Shown in pieces: positions 1-8,431 of a DNA stretch of 56,353 nt; positions within the stretch are counted from its first letter, which is position 1; each line of letters begins with the position of its first letter. The notes under the pieces were generated by a model. That model did not search any database, was not told where the DNA came from, and saw nothing but the letters and a program-made list of their open reading frames with translations. Source of the DNA: Leptospira congkakensis (lineage in GTDB: Bacteria > Spirochaetota > Leptospiria > Leptospirales > Leptospiraceae); assembly GCF_004770265.1 (NCBI RefSeq), contig NZ_RQGQ01000002.1, forward strand, positions 1 through 56,353, in the 5' to 3' direction. The position numbers were made by a program, and so were the translations under genes.

Positions 1-19
1 AAAGTACGCCGGCGTACCT
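1..19. promoter_or_regulatory. parS: Candidate parS/ParB-binding site, copy 1 (upstream of parA)
   Basis: The site reads AAAGTACGCCGGCGTACCT. Its core GTACGCCGGCGTAC (4-17) is a perfect 14-bp palindrome and is very GC-rich for this AT-rich replicon. On the circle it lies about 65 bp upstream of the parA start (56212, minus strand). The second copy is at 55464-55482 in inverted orientation. Location beside parAB and duplication make a centromere or a ParA/ParB operator the best reading. Function is inferred. Confidence 0.75.
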
Positions 20-75
20 CTTGGAACAAATTGTTTGGTTATGTTCTAAGGAGTTTCTTGTTGTGAAAAGGCCAG
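1..75. repeat. Terminal redundancy marking circle closure
   Basis: Bases 1-75 are identical to bases 56279-56353 at the other end. This is what a circular molecule looks like when linearised with a short assembly overlap, so the unique length would be about 56,278 bp. The shared segment includes one copy of the candidate parS palindrome. A real terminal direct repeat of a linear molecule is the alternative, but parAB and its sites straddle the junction without a break, which favours a circle. Confidence 0.9.
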
Positions 76-138
76 CGCAAAGGATCGAAGCGGAAATCCT
101 TTCGCGAGTGCGAAAGATTGGAGCGAAGAGCCTGGTCG
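71..138. ncRNA. Stem-loop element resembling Flavo-1 RNA, copy 1
   Basis: This is a structured intergenic element with arms AATCCTTTCGC (95-105) and GCGAAAGATT (110-119) around a 4-nt loop. The flanks GAAGCGG and GGAGCGAAGAG give it the look of a conserved RNA family. A second copy with the same core is at 28861-28935. From memory the pattern resembles the Flavo-1 motif reported in Bacteroidetes and some spirochaetes. The family assignment is tentative; the hairpin and the recurrence are directly visible. Confidence 0.5.
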
Positions 139-188
139 TTTTAGGATTGGATTTTTTCTTAGGTTTTCTATTCGATGCGCCCAGGTTT

Positions 189-430
189 TTATTTGTATAG
201 GTTAGAAAAAATCCTTGTACTATTTTTTGTATGGTTAAAGATTGTTTCTAACCCCTTAACCGGGTGATGTAAACTCTCTGGATTGTGTGGAAGCAGTTCA
301 GAGAGACTTTCCTCTCCTTTGTTTGAATTTCTTCGCGCTCCCCTACTTTCGTTCGAAACATCCTCTAGTTTTTTTCTGTATGCCTCATAATTTCTTTGAT
401 TGGGTCGCTTGGGATTATGTCTCATTAGGG
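189..430. repeat. Upstream region of rep copy A, homologous to 54318-54530
   Basis: Read on the minus strand, this stretch aligns with the plus strand of 54318-54530. Shared blocks include TTTTGTCAAG, AATGAGACATAAT, CCCGGTTAAGG, TTAGAAACA, AGTACAAG and TTTTTTCTAA. It contains a hairpin (274-280 with 299-305) at the position of the strong hairpin in the other copy. A 78-codon open frame runs through it on the minus strand, but the frame is not kept in the other copy, so conserved non-coding DNA (origin or regulatory) is preferred. Confidence 0.6.
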
Positions 431-431
431 C

Positions 432-460
432 TTGACAAAAAATAGAATCTGATGTTTATA
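432..460 (+). promoter_or_regulatory. Promoter of rep copy A
   Basis: TTGACA at 432-437 is followed by a 17-bp spacer and TTTATA at 455-460. The other rep copy has TTGACA, 17 bp, CATATA at the equivalent place (54326-54298, minus strand). Conservation of both hexamers and the exact spacing supports a sigma70-type promoter that starts a leader of roughly 215 nt before the rep ATG at 683. Confidence 0.65.
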
Positions 461-533
461 GAGTTTGGGTAGGGGAGGTGTCTCTATACCCAAAAGCGGT
501 CTTCCACAATTTATTCCGCTTACATACATCACC

Positions 534-580
534 TGGAATTCAAAAGAATTCCAACCAAGGGACGTTCGAAGGAACTTCCC
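534..580 (+). promoter_or_regulatory. Leader hairpins upstream of rep copy A
   Basis: Two adjacent hairpins lie in the rep leader. The first is TGGAATTCAAAAGAATTCCA (534-553, perfect 8-bp stem). The second is formed by GGGACGTTC (559-567) pairing with GAACTTCCC (572-580), with one mismatch. The leader of the other rep copy has hairpins in the same order with changed stem bases (54218-54237 and 54195-54215). Paired change between copies suggests RNA-level control of initiator synthesis; that role is inferred. Confidence 0.5.
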
Positions 581-682
581 GAGTTTATAAATAACGGCGC
601 CGAAGGTTTGTTCTCGGTGTAGTTAAAAATCCAAGAGAGAAGATCTTGGAGACCGGAGGTTTTTGTTGGACCAAGGGGATTT

Positions 683-1267
683 ATGAATGAATTAAAAAGA
701 ACAGGGGTTTGGGTTGCTCAATGGATGGATGATTTGGGTCTGAGTCCAAACCAAACAAAGTTATATGCAGAGATTGTGTCCTTGGATGCCAAGGGTGGGT
801 GTTTTGCTTCGAATGAATATTTGGGTATGGTGTTACGATTAAAACGGGATACTGTTTCTAGGCTTGTGTCACAACTAAAGAAAAAAGGATTGTTGAAACA
901 AACTGGGTTTGATGGAAGGAAACGATTTTTGAAACCGCTGGTTCCAGAATTAAGTTCTGAGGTTGGGTTGGATGTAGATCCTAAGCGTAGTTTATCGACT
1001 GTTGTAAAAAACCAAAACTACCTGGGACTTTCATCCAAGTCTGGATCGTCTAGGAATACGAAGCCTTCTTATAAATACCAAGTACATACTAATATACAAA
1101 AAGACCGAATCTTTGATGGAAAAGATGATTGGATGGAATTTTTAGAATGGAGTGAAAAACAACTCTCCCTCTCGACTAGGGCTCTACTGACAAAATTGAA
1201 AGGTCCAGAGTTCTTGAGTGGATTACAACTATCCTATTGGGAGCGGTTTAAGTCGCACCCAAGGTAA
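683..1267 (+). CDS. Winged-helix replication-initiator-like protein, copy A
   Basis: This 194-aa protein has an N-terminal helix-turn-helix of the type found in phage and plasmid replication initiators (HTH_36-like). After a WVAQWMDDLGLSPNQ helix, the segment ending CFASNEYLG recognises new templates in such families, and LKRDTVSRLVSQLKKKGLL is the recognition helix and wing. The C-terminal third is variable, with a WMEFLEWSEKQLS segment. It is clearly paralogous to the minus-strand gene at 53423-54040, with shared stretches such as QTKLYAEIVSL and QTGFDGRKRFLKP. The ATG at 683 is preceded by AAGGGG and fits the start of the paralogue. Position beside parAB suggests replication initiation, but a copy-control regulator is also possible. 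Confidence 0.7.
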   Translation: MNELKRTGVWVAQWMDDLGLSPNQTKLYAEIVSLDAKGGCFASNEYLGMVLRLKRDTVSRLVSQLKKKGLLKQTGFDGRKRFLKPLVPELSSEVGLDVDPKRSLSTVVKNQNYLGLSSKSGSSRNTKPSYKYQVHTNIQKDRIFDGKDDWMEFLEWSEKQLSLSTRALLTKLKGPEFLSGLQLSYWERFKSHPR

Positions 1268-1319
1268 GATTTTTGGATCAAGAGGATGGGATGTTCCTTT
1301 TTTTGATTGGAGCTTTGGG

Positions 1320-1766
1320 TCACTTAATCTGAGTTAGGTCTTGGCGAAATTGTTTTCTTCCTCCCGGATATTCAAGGGAATAGATACATTGGCAAGTTTC
1401 CCAAGCTGGGCTTGTAAAAAAATAGCTACCCTCTTCGGACTGGCAGGCTTCTTGTTTGGGTTTGATTTTGTGGGTTGCGATGAGTCTGCCTAAATCCTTG
1501 GTCTCCACTTCGTCGAGTTGGATAGATTCTTGTTCTAATAAAATGGCGGTGAGTTTTGGGGATGTAGAAAGGATGTTTGTTGCATTGACACAAGTTGTTC
1601 GTCTCATCGCCAAACTACCAGACTCAATGGCTTGTTCGCTTGCTTTTGCGGAAACAGCGGCAAAAAATACTTCCGTTCCGTTCGTTGTTTTCCATTCGGA
1701 TTTCCAAGGCATATAACTTTGGCAGGTGATTAGGGTGAAGAGAACAGAAAAAATTGAATACTTCAT
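1320..1766 (-). CDS. Small putative lipoprotein, function unknown
   Basis: This 148-aa protein starts with a short signal peptide (MKYSIFSVLFTLITC) ending in a lipobox-like LITC, so Cys15 is the likely lipidated residue and the protein is probably membrane anchored outside the cytoplasm. The mature part has five further cysteines, including a CQC pair near the C-terminus, so disulfides are possible. I do not recognise a family. It stands alone between rep copy A and the YheT-like gene, reading towards rep. Confidence 0.65.
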   Translation of the reverse strand: MKYSIFSVLFTLITCQSYMPWKSEWKTTNGTEVFFAAVSAKASEQAIESGSLAMRRTTCVNATNILSTSPKLTAILLEQESIQLDEVETKDLGRLIATHKIKPKQEACQSEEGSYFFTSPAWETCQCIYSLEYPGGRKQFRQDLTQIK

Positions 1767-1880
1767 ATTCGAATTCTGACTGAAAACAAAACTTTGTCAA
1801 TGGAAACCTATCTCTCTTTTGCCGAGCCAGGATAATTTATTGAAACTATTCCCGATTGAATCAAAATTGGGTGGAATACT

Positions 1881-2846
1881 ATGAGTCTTTTTAAACCAAT
1901 CCCTCTCCTCTCGGGTGCCATGGTTCAATCTTTTATGGCCTCCTTTAAATCAAAATCGGACAAACGGTATGGTCGTTCGATTGCTGGTGAATGGAAATCT
2001 GTAAAAGCAAAAGACGGTACAACTTTACTTGCAAGATTACATGACGTGGCGAACTCCAAAGGCCTTGTGGTTTTGGTTCATGGATGGGAAGGGAGTATTC
2101 ATTCTAGTTATATTGTTCGAACTGCTAGGTATTTTTTACAAAAAGGGTTTTCTGTTTATCGATTGAATTTGCGAGATCACGGGGATACTCATCATCTGAA
2201 TGAAGGGATCTTTAACGGCAGTTTACTTTTGGAAACGTATGAAGCAGTTAGAGAACTTGTGAAAATTTCTGGTTCCAAAGGGCCAGTGTATTTGGCTGGA
2301 TTTTCTTTAGGTGGAAATTTTGTTTTGCGAATGGCAGGGATGCATTCACTTTCAAAAGTTGCAGACCAAATCCCAGGATTAAAACATTGTTTTGCATTTA
2401 GTCCTGCACTTGATCCTAAAAGAGCAACAATCAAGATGGATGAACATCCTTTTTTAAGAAAGTATTTTTTGAACTCATGGAAAACATCCTTAACTAAAAA
2501 AGCAAATTTATTCCCACATTTATATTCCTTTCACGATTTGGATGATTATCACTCGGTCATGCACTTAACAGAAAAAATGGTAAAAGAGTTTTCTCATTTT
2601 TCTTCTGTAGATGAATATTTTGATTCTTATACTTTGAACGACTTGTTTTTTAAGTCAGTTCGGATTCCAACAACCATCCTTACCTCCATGGATGACCCAG
2701 TGATCCCATGGAAGGAATTTGTAGAGATCCCCACATCTTCCTATTTAGAAGTGGTGATTGAGTCGAGGGGAGGGCACTGCGGATTTATTGAAGATTTGAA
2801 TCGTTCTTCCTATTATTGGAAATTGATGGAAAAAAAGATGGGTTGA
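1881..2846 (+). CDS. YheT/EMB8-type alpha/beta hydrolase
   Basis: This 321-aa cytoplasmic alpha/beta-hydrolase has an oxyanion-loop motif VLVHGWEG (about 64-71), the LNLRDHGD segment typical of the YheT family, and the nucleophile elbow GFSLGG with Ser142. Candidate acid Asp271/272 lies in SMDDPVIP and the catalytic His299 in RGGHCGF, so the triad looks complete. YheT relatives are esterase-like proteins of unsettled substrate. Its 3' end overlaps the convergent opgH gene by 62 bp, so both stop regions are coding on both strands. No operon partner is apparent. Confidence 0.85.
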   Translation: MSLFKPIPLLSGAMVQSFMASFKSKSDKRYGRSIAGEWKSVKAKDGTTLLARLHDVANSKGLVVLVHGWEGSIHSSYIVRTARYFLQKGFSVYRLNLRDHGDTHHLNEGIFNGSLLLETYEAVRELVKISGSKGPVYLAGFSLGGNFVLRMAGMHSLSKVADQIPGLKHCFAFSPALDPKRATIKMDEHPFLRKYFLNSWKTSLTKKANLFPHLYSFHDLDDYHSVMHLTEKMVKEFSHFSSVDEYFDSYTLNDLFFKSVRIPTTILTSMDDPVIPWKEFVEIPTSSYLEVVIESRGGHCGFIEDLNRSSYYWKLMEKKMG

Positions 2847-4866
2847 TTTCTTCCCAAATTGATTTCCAATATTCTGCCCAATCTTCTTTTTTTGAAGTCC
2901 AGAACTGTACATAGAATGAATCGAGTAGTTCCCGATTGGATAGTATCTTTAGGAGGGACTTTTTTTCTAGAGCTTCTGGGCCTTTGTTTAGTAAAGTTTT
3001 TAGATCATCTTTTGCGGATGTTGGAAGATTGGATTGGTATAGTTTGTTTCCTTGGAGTAGTTTGTGTTTGTTGTGGAATATGGGATGGACTAAGGCAAAA
3101 AAGAATTCACGACCTTCGAGGTAACTGTTCTTATGTGATGAAAGTTTTCCCTCTAAGTTTTGGATTAGATTTGTATTTGGTTTCCAAAAGGAAGAGTTTA
3201 GAATGCCGTTTAATGTTTTTTGTTCTTTGCCAGTGAAGACCACAAGTGGAATTGCTAAAATCCAACCAATCCAGATTGGCATTGTCAAAACAAACAACAT
3301 GGTTGAATACGCATAGCTGATATAAGCACAGGCAAAACCTAAAATGGTTACGCCAAAGAAAGAAGAAAGAATATAGGTGAAATTATATCCTGAATCGGCG
3401 TCTCTGTTTTGAGGTCCCCAAGTGATTCTTTTATTGAAAAGGATAGAAAATACAAATATACTATGATAGATCATATAAATAGGAGCTATCAGGATTGAGA
3501 ATACGGTTTCTAAAAGAAAAGCAGGGAATTTTTTTAGAATTTGGATGAGAGGGAGGCTTAAAAAACTAAGTAATCTCGGTAAAAATAATAAAATTAAAGA
3601 TAAGTATAATAATTTGAGATATAGTGGATCATAAATCTCGGATTTGAAAAATTCATATTCTTCTGGTAACATCGAATAGTTTAGATATTTGCTGTCTTCT
3701 AAGTAGTTCCATAAACTTAAAAATATATAACACATCCAAATTGGTGAATTGAGGTAAGATAGGATTCCATTCAGGATGTGGATTCTATTGATGAATGGAA
3801 TTTTTTTTCCGAATAAAAACCAAAAATGTTGAAGATTTCCTTGGCACCATCTTTGATCTCTTTTTAAAACATCAATAATGTTAGGTGGGTTTTCTTCATA
3901 ACTTCCATCTAATTCATAAGCACATAAAACTTCATAACCAGCTTTCCGCATTAGAGCCGCTTCCACTGTGTCGTGGCTTAAAATTTTTCCACCAAGGCCA
4001 CCATATTCTGGCAGGTGGGGAAGAGCACAATGTTCCATAAAAGGTTTTACCCTAAGGATTGCATTGTGTCCCCAATATCCTGAAGAATTGATTTGCCAAA
4101 AACTTGCGCCTTTCAAAAAAAATGGGCTAAAAAGGTAGGAGGAAAATTCAGTCAGTTTTTGGAATAGGGTAGTGGATTTAAAAATTCTAGTACTGGATTG
4201 GATGATACCTGCTTGAGGATTGTTTTCCATGTTTGCAATTAGTTGGAAGATGAGCTCACCCGACACCAAACTGTCCGCATCAAGAATGAGCATATATTTA
4301 TACTTTTTTCCCCATCTTCTACAGAAATCCGCGATATTGCCACTTTTCCCGTTGAGGTTACTTTTTCTCCTTCGATAGTGAAAGTTATGATAGTTGTTAG
4401 TTGATTCACATAACTCTATATAGGCGGCTTCTTCTTTGATCCATTTTTCGGGAGTCCTTGTATCACTCAGAATAAAAAAATCAAGTTTCGGGAGTTTGTG
4501 AATTTTATCGGCTGATTCAGAGATGACTTTGATTCGAGAGAAAATGGATATTTCATTTTCTTCGTAAACTGGCATTACAACGGCAACTGGAATGGATGCA
4601 AGTGATTGTAAATTCAGTTCGTTTTCTGGAATTCGTTTTGTTTTGAGAAGTGGGTCACCTTTTTTTGTTAAGGAAAGTAAAAATCCGAATAGGGAAGTTG
4701 TAGCTCCGTAAGCCAACATTGGCAAAAGAAAAATTAACGTTATGAACTGGTAGTATTCTGTGATTTCGATTCCTTGAAAGGATATGATCTCAATGAATAA
4801 ACTAAATCCCCAAACGACAGGAATGATAAATGTGATAAAAAATAGACTGCGGTGGATTTGGATCAT
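2785..4866 (-). CDS. opgH: Osmoregulated periplasmic glucan glucosyltransferase, catalytic part (OpgH)
   Basis: This 693-aa inner-membrane family-2 glycosyltransferase polymerises the beta-glucan backbone from UDP-glucose and is thought to export it. It begins with membrane helices (about 8-30 and 42-66). The cytoplasmic GT2 domain shows MPVYEEN, FILSDTRTPE, RRRKSNLNGKSGN, the DxD metal site in LILDADS (Asp196/Asp198) and the processivity motif QRWCQGN near 340. Several membrane helices follow. E. coli OpgH is about 847 aa; here the N-terminal segment is encoded by the preceding gene, whose stop overlaps this ATG (ATGA, 4863-4866). It is the last gene of opgG-N-terminal segment-opgH. The 3' end overlaps the convergent YheT-like gene. 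Confidence 0.92.
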   Translation of the reverse strand: MIQIHRSLFFITFIIPVVWGFSLFIEIISFQGIEITEYYQFITLIFLLPMLAYGATTSLFGFLLSLTKKGDPLLKTKRIPENELNLQSLASIPVAVVMPVYEENEISIFSRIKVISESADKIHKLPKLDFFILSDTRTPEKWIKEEAAYIELCESTNNYHNFHYRRRKSNLNGKSGNIADFCRRWGKKYKYMLILDADSLVSGELIFQLIANMENNPQAGIIQSSTRIFKSTTLFQKLTEFSSYLFSPFFLKGASFWQINSSGYWGHNAILRVKPFMEHCALPHLPEYGGLGGKILSHDTVEAALMRKAGYEVLCAYELDGSYEENPPNIIDVLKRDQRWCQGNLQHFWFLFGKKIPFINRIHILNGILSYLNSPIWMCYIFLSLWNYLEDSKYLNYSMLPEEYEFFKSEIYDPLYLKLLYLSLILLFLPRLLSFLSLPLIQILKKFPAFLLETVFSILIAPIYMIYHSIFVFSILFNKRITWGPQNRDADSGYNFTYILSSFFGVTILGFACAYISYAYSTMLFVLTMPIWIGWILAIPLVVFTGKEQKTLNGILNSSFWKPNTNLIQNLEGKLSSHKNSYLEGREFFFALVHPIFHNKHKLLQGNKLYQSNLPTSAKDDLKTLLNKGPEALEKKSLLKILSNRELLDSFYVQFWTSKKEDWAEYWKSIWEEINPSFFPSISNNRKNDSNLQ

Positions 4867-5291
4867 AATAACCTAAATATAATGATGTAGTAGAGAAGAC
4901 TCCAGAGAAAGATAGAAGCAATGATGAATAATGGTTTTAAGGATCCTACGATAGACTGTTTCGTTTTTTGGGTGTCTCGTTTCCAATCTGCGGATTGTGG
5001 GATCATGGATCCGAATTGCCAGGAACGATCGGGAAGTGGTAAAGAGTTGGTAACTTTTAAATGATTGGATTCTAGATGTGTTTGCCAAAGTTTCCAATCT
5101 TCTGCAAAAGAAAAACGGAGGTTGGTAGATGTAAAAAACCTACTTAGGATATCAGCAATGGTATGTTCGTTATGAATTCCACTTAAGATCAAGTAGGAAC
5201 GTAACCTTTCGCTAAACTCTTTTAGATATTCAGTGTTATTTGGATAGTCCATCGCGATAGATCCAAGTTTCAGTAATTCGTTGGTTTTCAT
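4863..5291 (-). CDS. Detached N-terminal segment of OpgH
   Basis: This 142-aa protein has a mainly soluble N-terminus and one membrane helix at the C-terminus (about 118-140, LKPLFIIASIFLWSLLYYII). The SWQFGSMIPQSADWKRD stretch just before the helix matches the layout of the E. coli OpgH N-terminus, which has a soluble region of about 140 aa before its first helix. Together with the downstream 693-aa protein it adds to about the length of one-piece OpgH. It overlaps opgG by 56 bp upstream and opgH by the ATGA downstream, so translation is tightly coupled. The assignment as an OpgH fragment is inferred from length, topology and position. Confidence 0.7.
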   Translation of the reverse strand: MKTNELLKLGSIAMDYPNNTEYLKEFSERLRSYLILSGIHNEHTIADILSRFFTSTNLRFSFAEDWKLWQTHLESNHLKVTNSLPLPDRSWQFGSMIPQSADWKRDTQKTKQSIVGSLKPLFIIASIFLWSLLYYIIIFRLL

Positions 5292-6810
5292 TTTCTAAGA
5301 AAACAGTCCAATTTGATTCTTCATCAGAACTAGGATACCAGATTTGTAAACGCCATTGGTCTAGTTCTGATATTTTTTCGATTTTGTATCGGATTCCTTC
5401 AGCTGGAATTTGGTCATTTTTGATAACTGCTTTGAGTATTGTTTTTTGATCCAAAGATTTTAGGTAGTCGCCTGTAAAATACAAGGTAAACATTTTTTCT
5501 TTAGGAAAAACAGGATCAACACCTCTATAAAATGCTGAGGCCTTTCCTAAAGTGTGTTGTTTGGGTGACCTTTCTGTATAATGAAGTGTATATAAAAATT
5601 CGTAACCTTCGTTTAGATTGGGTGGGATCGCAGGTTCCCAAAACGTTGTGATATTGTCATCAGAATCTAAATTGGTTGTGAATTCTAAAAGGTATAAATT
5701 TCCCTTTCCCCAATCTCCTTTTGGTTCTACCCAAACACTAGGTCTTAAATGGTATTTGAGTTTTTCGTCTTGGTAACTTTTAAATTTACGGTCTCTTTGG
5801 ATTAGCCCATAACCCAATGGTGAATCAAGTTGAATTCTTGTTAGTTGAGTTTTTTTAGGATTGATGAGCGGTCTCCATTCCCAATCGCCTGATTTGTTTT
5901 GGATGAGTAGTCCATCAGAGTCATGTACTTCTGGATGGATATTTCCTAAAATTGGATTGTCCGATTCTCCATACAAGTACATGGAGGTGATGGGAGCAAA
6001 ACCAAGTCGTTTGATTTTTTTACGTAAGTATATTTTCGCGCGCACATCTACAGTGGTAATTTCACCTGGTTTCACAATGAACTCATAAGAACCGACAACA
6101 GATTCCCCGTTCATGATTGCATAAATGGTAAGGGAAGTATCAGTTTTTTGCGGGCGTTTGATATAGAAACTTTCAAAGATCGGAAATTCTTCTTTGTCTT
6201 TCGGTCCTGTGTTGATCGCAAGTCCTCTTCCAGATAATCCATAAACTTGATCTTTGGATATGGCTCTAAAATAAGAAGCTCCTTGAAAAACTAAAAACTC
6301 TTCTAATGCCTCTTTTTGGTTGATCGGGTAATGAACTCGGAATCCTGTATAACGAAGTTTTTTGGATAATTCGGCAAAGTCATCAGAGAGTGGTAAATCT
6401 CCAAAATGGAAACGGGAAGCATCATAAGGAATTTCTACTGGTTTTTCGCCGATGACTTCGTAAATTTGAATTCCATTACTATAGATATGACCTGGATGAA
6501 AAAAATGCAATTGGTAGGGGAGAGCTAGATTTTTCCAAATGGCAACATCTGGTTTGTATTCAATTTGCCTATAGTCATCAAAACTAATTCCGTCGAGTCC
6601 GGGGATTTTGAATTCAGGGGTTGGTGAAAATTTAGACTTTAATTTTTGTTTTGCGATTGAATCGACAGTATGAAAATCAAAAGTTTCTGTCGAGGTAGAG
6701 ATAGCCATAAGGCTGGCCACTCTAGTTAAGGTCAGATCATTTTTTCGAATGATGATTACGACACACAATACCAAGGCAATGAGTGCAAGATATATGTTCA
6801 GTTTCTTCAT
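5236..6810 (-). CDS. opgG: Periplasmic glucan biosynthesis protein OpgG
   Basis: This 524-aa protein of the OpgG/OpgD (MdoG) family acts outside the inner membrane on the glucan made by OpgH, where it is needed for backbone release or branching. The N-terminus (MKKLNIYLALIALVLCVVII) is a signal or anchor helix with no clear cleavage site. Family-typical features include FDDYRQIEYKP, YQLHFFHPGHIY and the C-terminal beta-sandwich region with TFWEPAIPP and LHYTERSP. Length fits the family (about 510-550 aa). It is the first gene of the glucan operon and its 3' end overlaps the next gene by 56 bp. The ATG at 6810 is chosen because it gives the complete leader helix. Confidence 0.93.
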   Translation of the reverse strand: MKKLNIYLALIALVLCVVIIIRKNDLTLTRVASLMAISTSTETFDFHTVDSIAKQKLKSKFSPTPEFKIPGLDGISFDDYRQIEYKPDVAIWKNLALPYQLHFFHPGHIYSNGIQIYEVIGEKPVEIPYDASRFHFGDLPLSDDFAELSKKLRYTGFRVHYPINQKEALEEFLVFQGASYFRAISKDQVYGLSGRGLAINTGPKDKEEFPIFESFYIKRPQKTDTSLTIYAIMNGESVVGSYEFIVKPGEITTVDVRAKIYLRKKIKRLGFAPITSMYLYGESDNPILGNIHPEVHDSDGLLIQNKSGDWEWRPLINPKKTQLTRIQLDSPLGYGLIQRDRKFKSYQDEKLKYHLRPSVWVEPKGDWGKGNLYLLEFTTNLDSDDNITTFWEPAIPPNLNEGYEFLYTLHYTERSPKQHTLGKASAFYRGVDPVFPKEKMFTLYFTGDYLKSLDQKTILKAVIKNDQIPAEGIRYKIEKISELDQWRLQIWYPSSDEESNWTVFLENENQRITETWIYRDGLSK

Positions 6811-6952
6811 AGATGTAATGATAAATCAGCAATCTTTGTGGTCACCTAAATAAACCAGTGTGGTGTTTTTGTCTCACTAAACATGGATTAAGCAGGGAAC
6901 TCTAGTTTTTCTATTGCATATTTTACTCTCTCCTATATTATTCCCTCATCTT

Positions 6953-8431
6953 ATGAAACTTGTTTCGGTAAAATTTTTCTTTCTGGTAATTGTCGCCTTA
7001 TTTCTGCAATGTTCTAGTTCTCAGGAGACGGATAAGGTCCTTGGTGAATCCGTGTTCAAAACCGACAAACCCCAATCTTTTAAAAAAATTGCTCCTTTGA
7101 CGGCAAACTCTCTTGGATCTAGAAAGAATCTTTGGGAACATGGTTGGGCGGTCATTCCATCCGGTAAAAAAAGTATCGATCAAGCATATGAAAATGGCGG
7201 CATTAGTTTTGGTGTTGCGAAAGCAATGGTACTCGTTCATATGAAAAAACGAAGTACGGACTATCCTGGAAAGTTAGGTGATACAATGGGAGCCGTGGTT
7301 TCTTGGACTCGTAGTGGAATCAAAGATTCTTCGGCGAGGACAGAAGATATTTATGATGCTGGTTGGCAACTGAGCCAATCACAATGGAAGGTTTCTCGGG
7401 AAAGTTTCAGCGAAGCCGGATCGCGGTTTGTACAAGGTTATATCTATTTGGTTCCGAGGATCGAATCGGATACAAAACTGATGAAATCTACGTTGGGCGA
7501 AATCGCTGCTGATTATGACAAAAATAATTCCAAGTTAAACGAAATGTTTGATAAAACGATAAAACAAAATTCTAAAAATATCGTTTCTGTTTGGAGTGAT
7601 TCGTTCGCAAAAGCTTCTGATGAATTTACAAAAAATTATGAAGAGTCTGGGGATCGCGGAAATTCGATTCTCGCCCTAGTTGATATTTTCCAAGGGTATT
7701 CTATTGCATTAAAAGAAGTGATGGTGGCACCGATTGCCAAAACGAGCACTAACGCTGGTGAAATTCTTGTCGTCAATGGAGTGTACGTCCCACTCTCTAA
7801 AACTATGAATTTTTCGGCGACGGCTTTGATTTCTACAGGAGCAGTTTTTTTCTATTCGACTAAGTATGGTTATCGGGTGATTTCTCCGACCTTAGAAGCA
7901 GGATTATTTAGTTCTATGGGAATTCTTTCTGCTGCCTCAACAGTTCCCACTTACACTACAGGAACGACATTAGCCGCATTCAATCAAGTTACTTCGGTTG
8001 CCGCGACTACTGCGGGTGGAACCATTGGGGTTGCTGGTGGTACGGCTTACAATACAGGTGCTTACGCTACGGGAATGGTTTATGATTTGTCAAAGGGAAC
8101 TGGAGAAGCTAGTGTTTATTTGATGAGCTCTGGTTTGGTTTTAGGTTATGCGGCAATGACTGTTCTTCCTTCTCAGATGGTTTTAACTGTTGTGGATGGT
8201 CCTATATTCATTACTTATGATGGTCCACGCGTTGTGATTGCTATGGTGAAAGGTAATTTTGCAGGATTAGATGATGTGCCTACAGGTGCAGTCATTAATT
8301 TGGAAGAAGCAAAAAAGGCAGGAAAAGTAAAAATCCTAACTGATGATCCAAAGATTATAAAAAAAGTATTGGATGCGGAGATCGCAGAACAATCGAAACG
8401 TGCAAATACAAAGGCCTCTGAAAAAAAATGA
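6953..8431 (+). CDS. Gly/Ala-rich lipoprotein A, function unknown
   Basis: This protein of about 492 aa starts MKLVSVKFFFLVIVALFLQC, a lipoprotein signal with lipidated Cys20. A charged helical middle is followed by a low-complexity Gly/Ala/Thr/Ser-rich hydrophobic region (TTAGGTIGVAGGTAYNTG) resembling glycine-zipper segments. The C-terminal module contains VVDGPIFITYDGPRVVIAMVKG and TGAVINLEEAKK. The next gene is a diverged paralogue of the same architecture, overlapping by ATGA (8428-8431). A TTG at 6914 would add 13 residues, but the ATG gives a standard signal peptide. It leads an operon with the paralogue, a diguanylate cyclase and an SrkA-like kinase. An envelope or pore-associated role is only a guess. 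Confidence 0.75.
   Translation: MKLVSVKFFFLVIVALFLQCSSSQETDKVLGESVFKTDKPQSFKKIAPLTANSLGSRKNLWEHGWAVIPSGKKSIDQAYENGGISFGVAKAMVLVHMKKRSTDYPGKLGDTMGAVVSWTRSGIKDSSARTEDIYDAGWQLSQSQWKVSRESFSEAGSRFVQGYIYLVPRIESDTKLMKSTLGEIAADYDKNNSKLNEMFDKTIKQNSKNIVSVWSDSFAKASDEFTKNYEESGDRGNSILALVDIFQGYSIALKEVMVAPIAKTSTNAGEILVVNGVYVPLSKTMNFSATALISTGAVFFYSTKYGYRVISPTLEAGLFSSMGILSAASTVPTYTTGTTLAAFNQVTSVAATTAGGTIGVAGGTAYNTGAYATGMVYDLSKGTGEASVYLMSSGLVLGYAAMTVLPSQMVLTVVDGPIFITYDGPRVVIAMVKGNFAGLDDVPTGAVINLEEAKKAGKVKILTDDPKIIKKVLDAEIAEQSKRANTKASEKK

Noticed and set aside
189..425. 78-codon open frame on the minus strand upstream of rep copy A
   Set aside because: The homologous DNA on the other side (54334 onward) does not keep the frame, there is no ribosome binding site, and the conserved blocks look like regulatory DNA.
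2859..3236. 125-codon plus-strand frame inside opgH
   Set aside because: It is antisense to the well-supported opgH coding sequence and has no features of its own.
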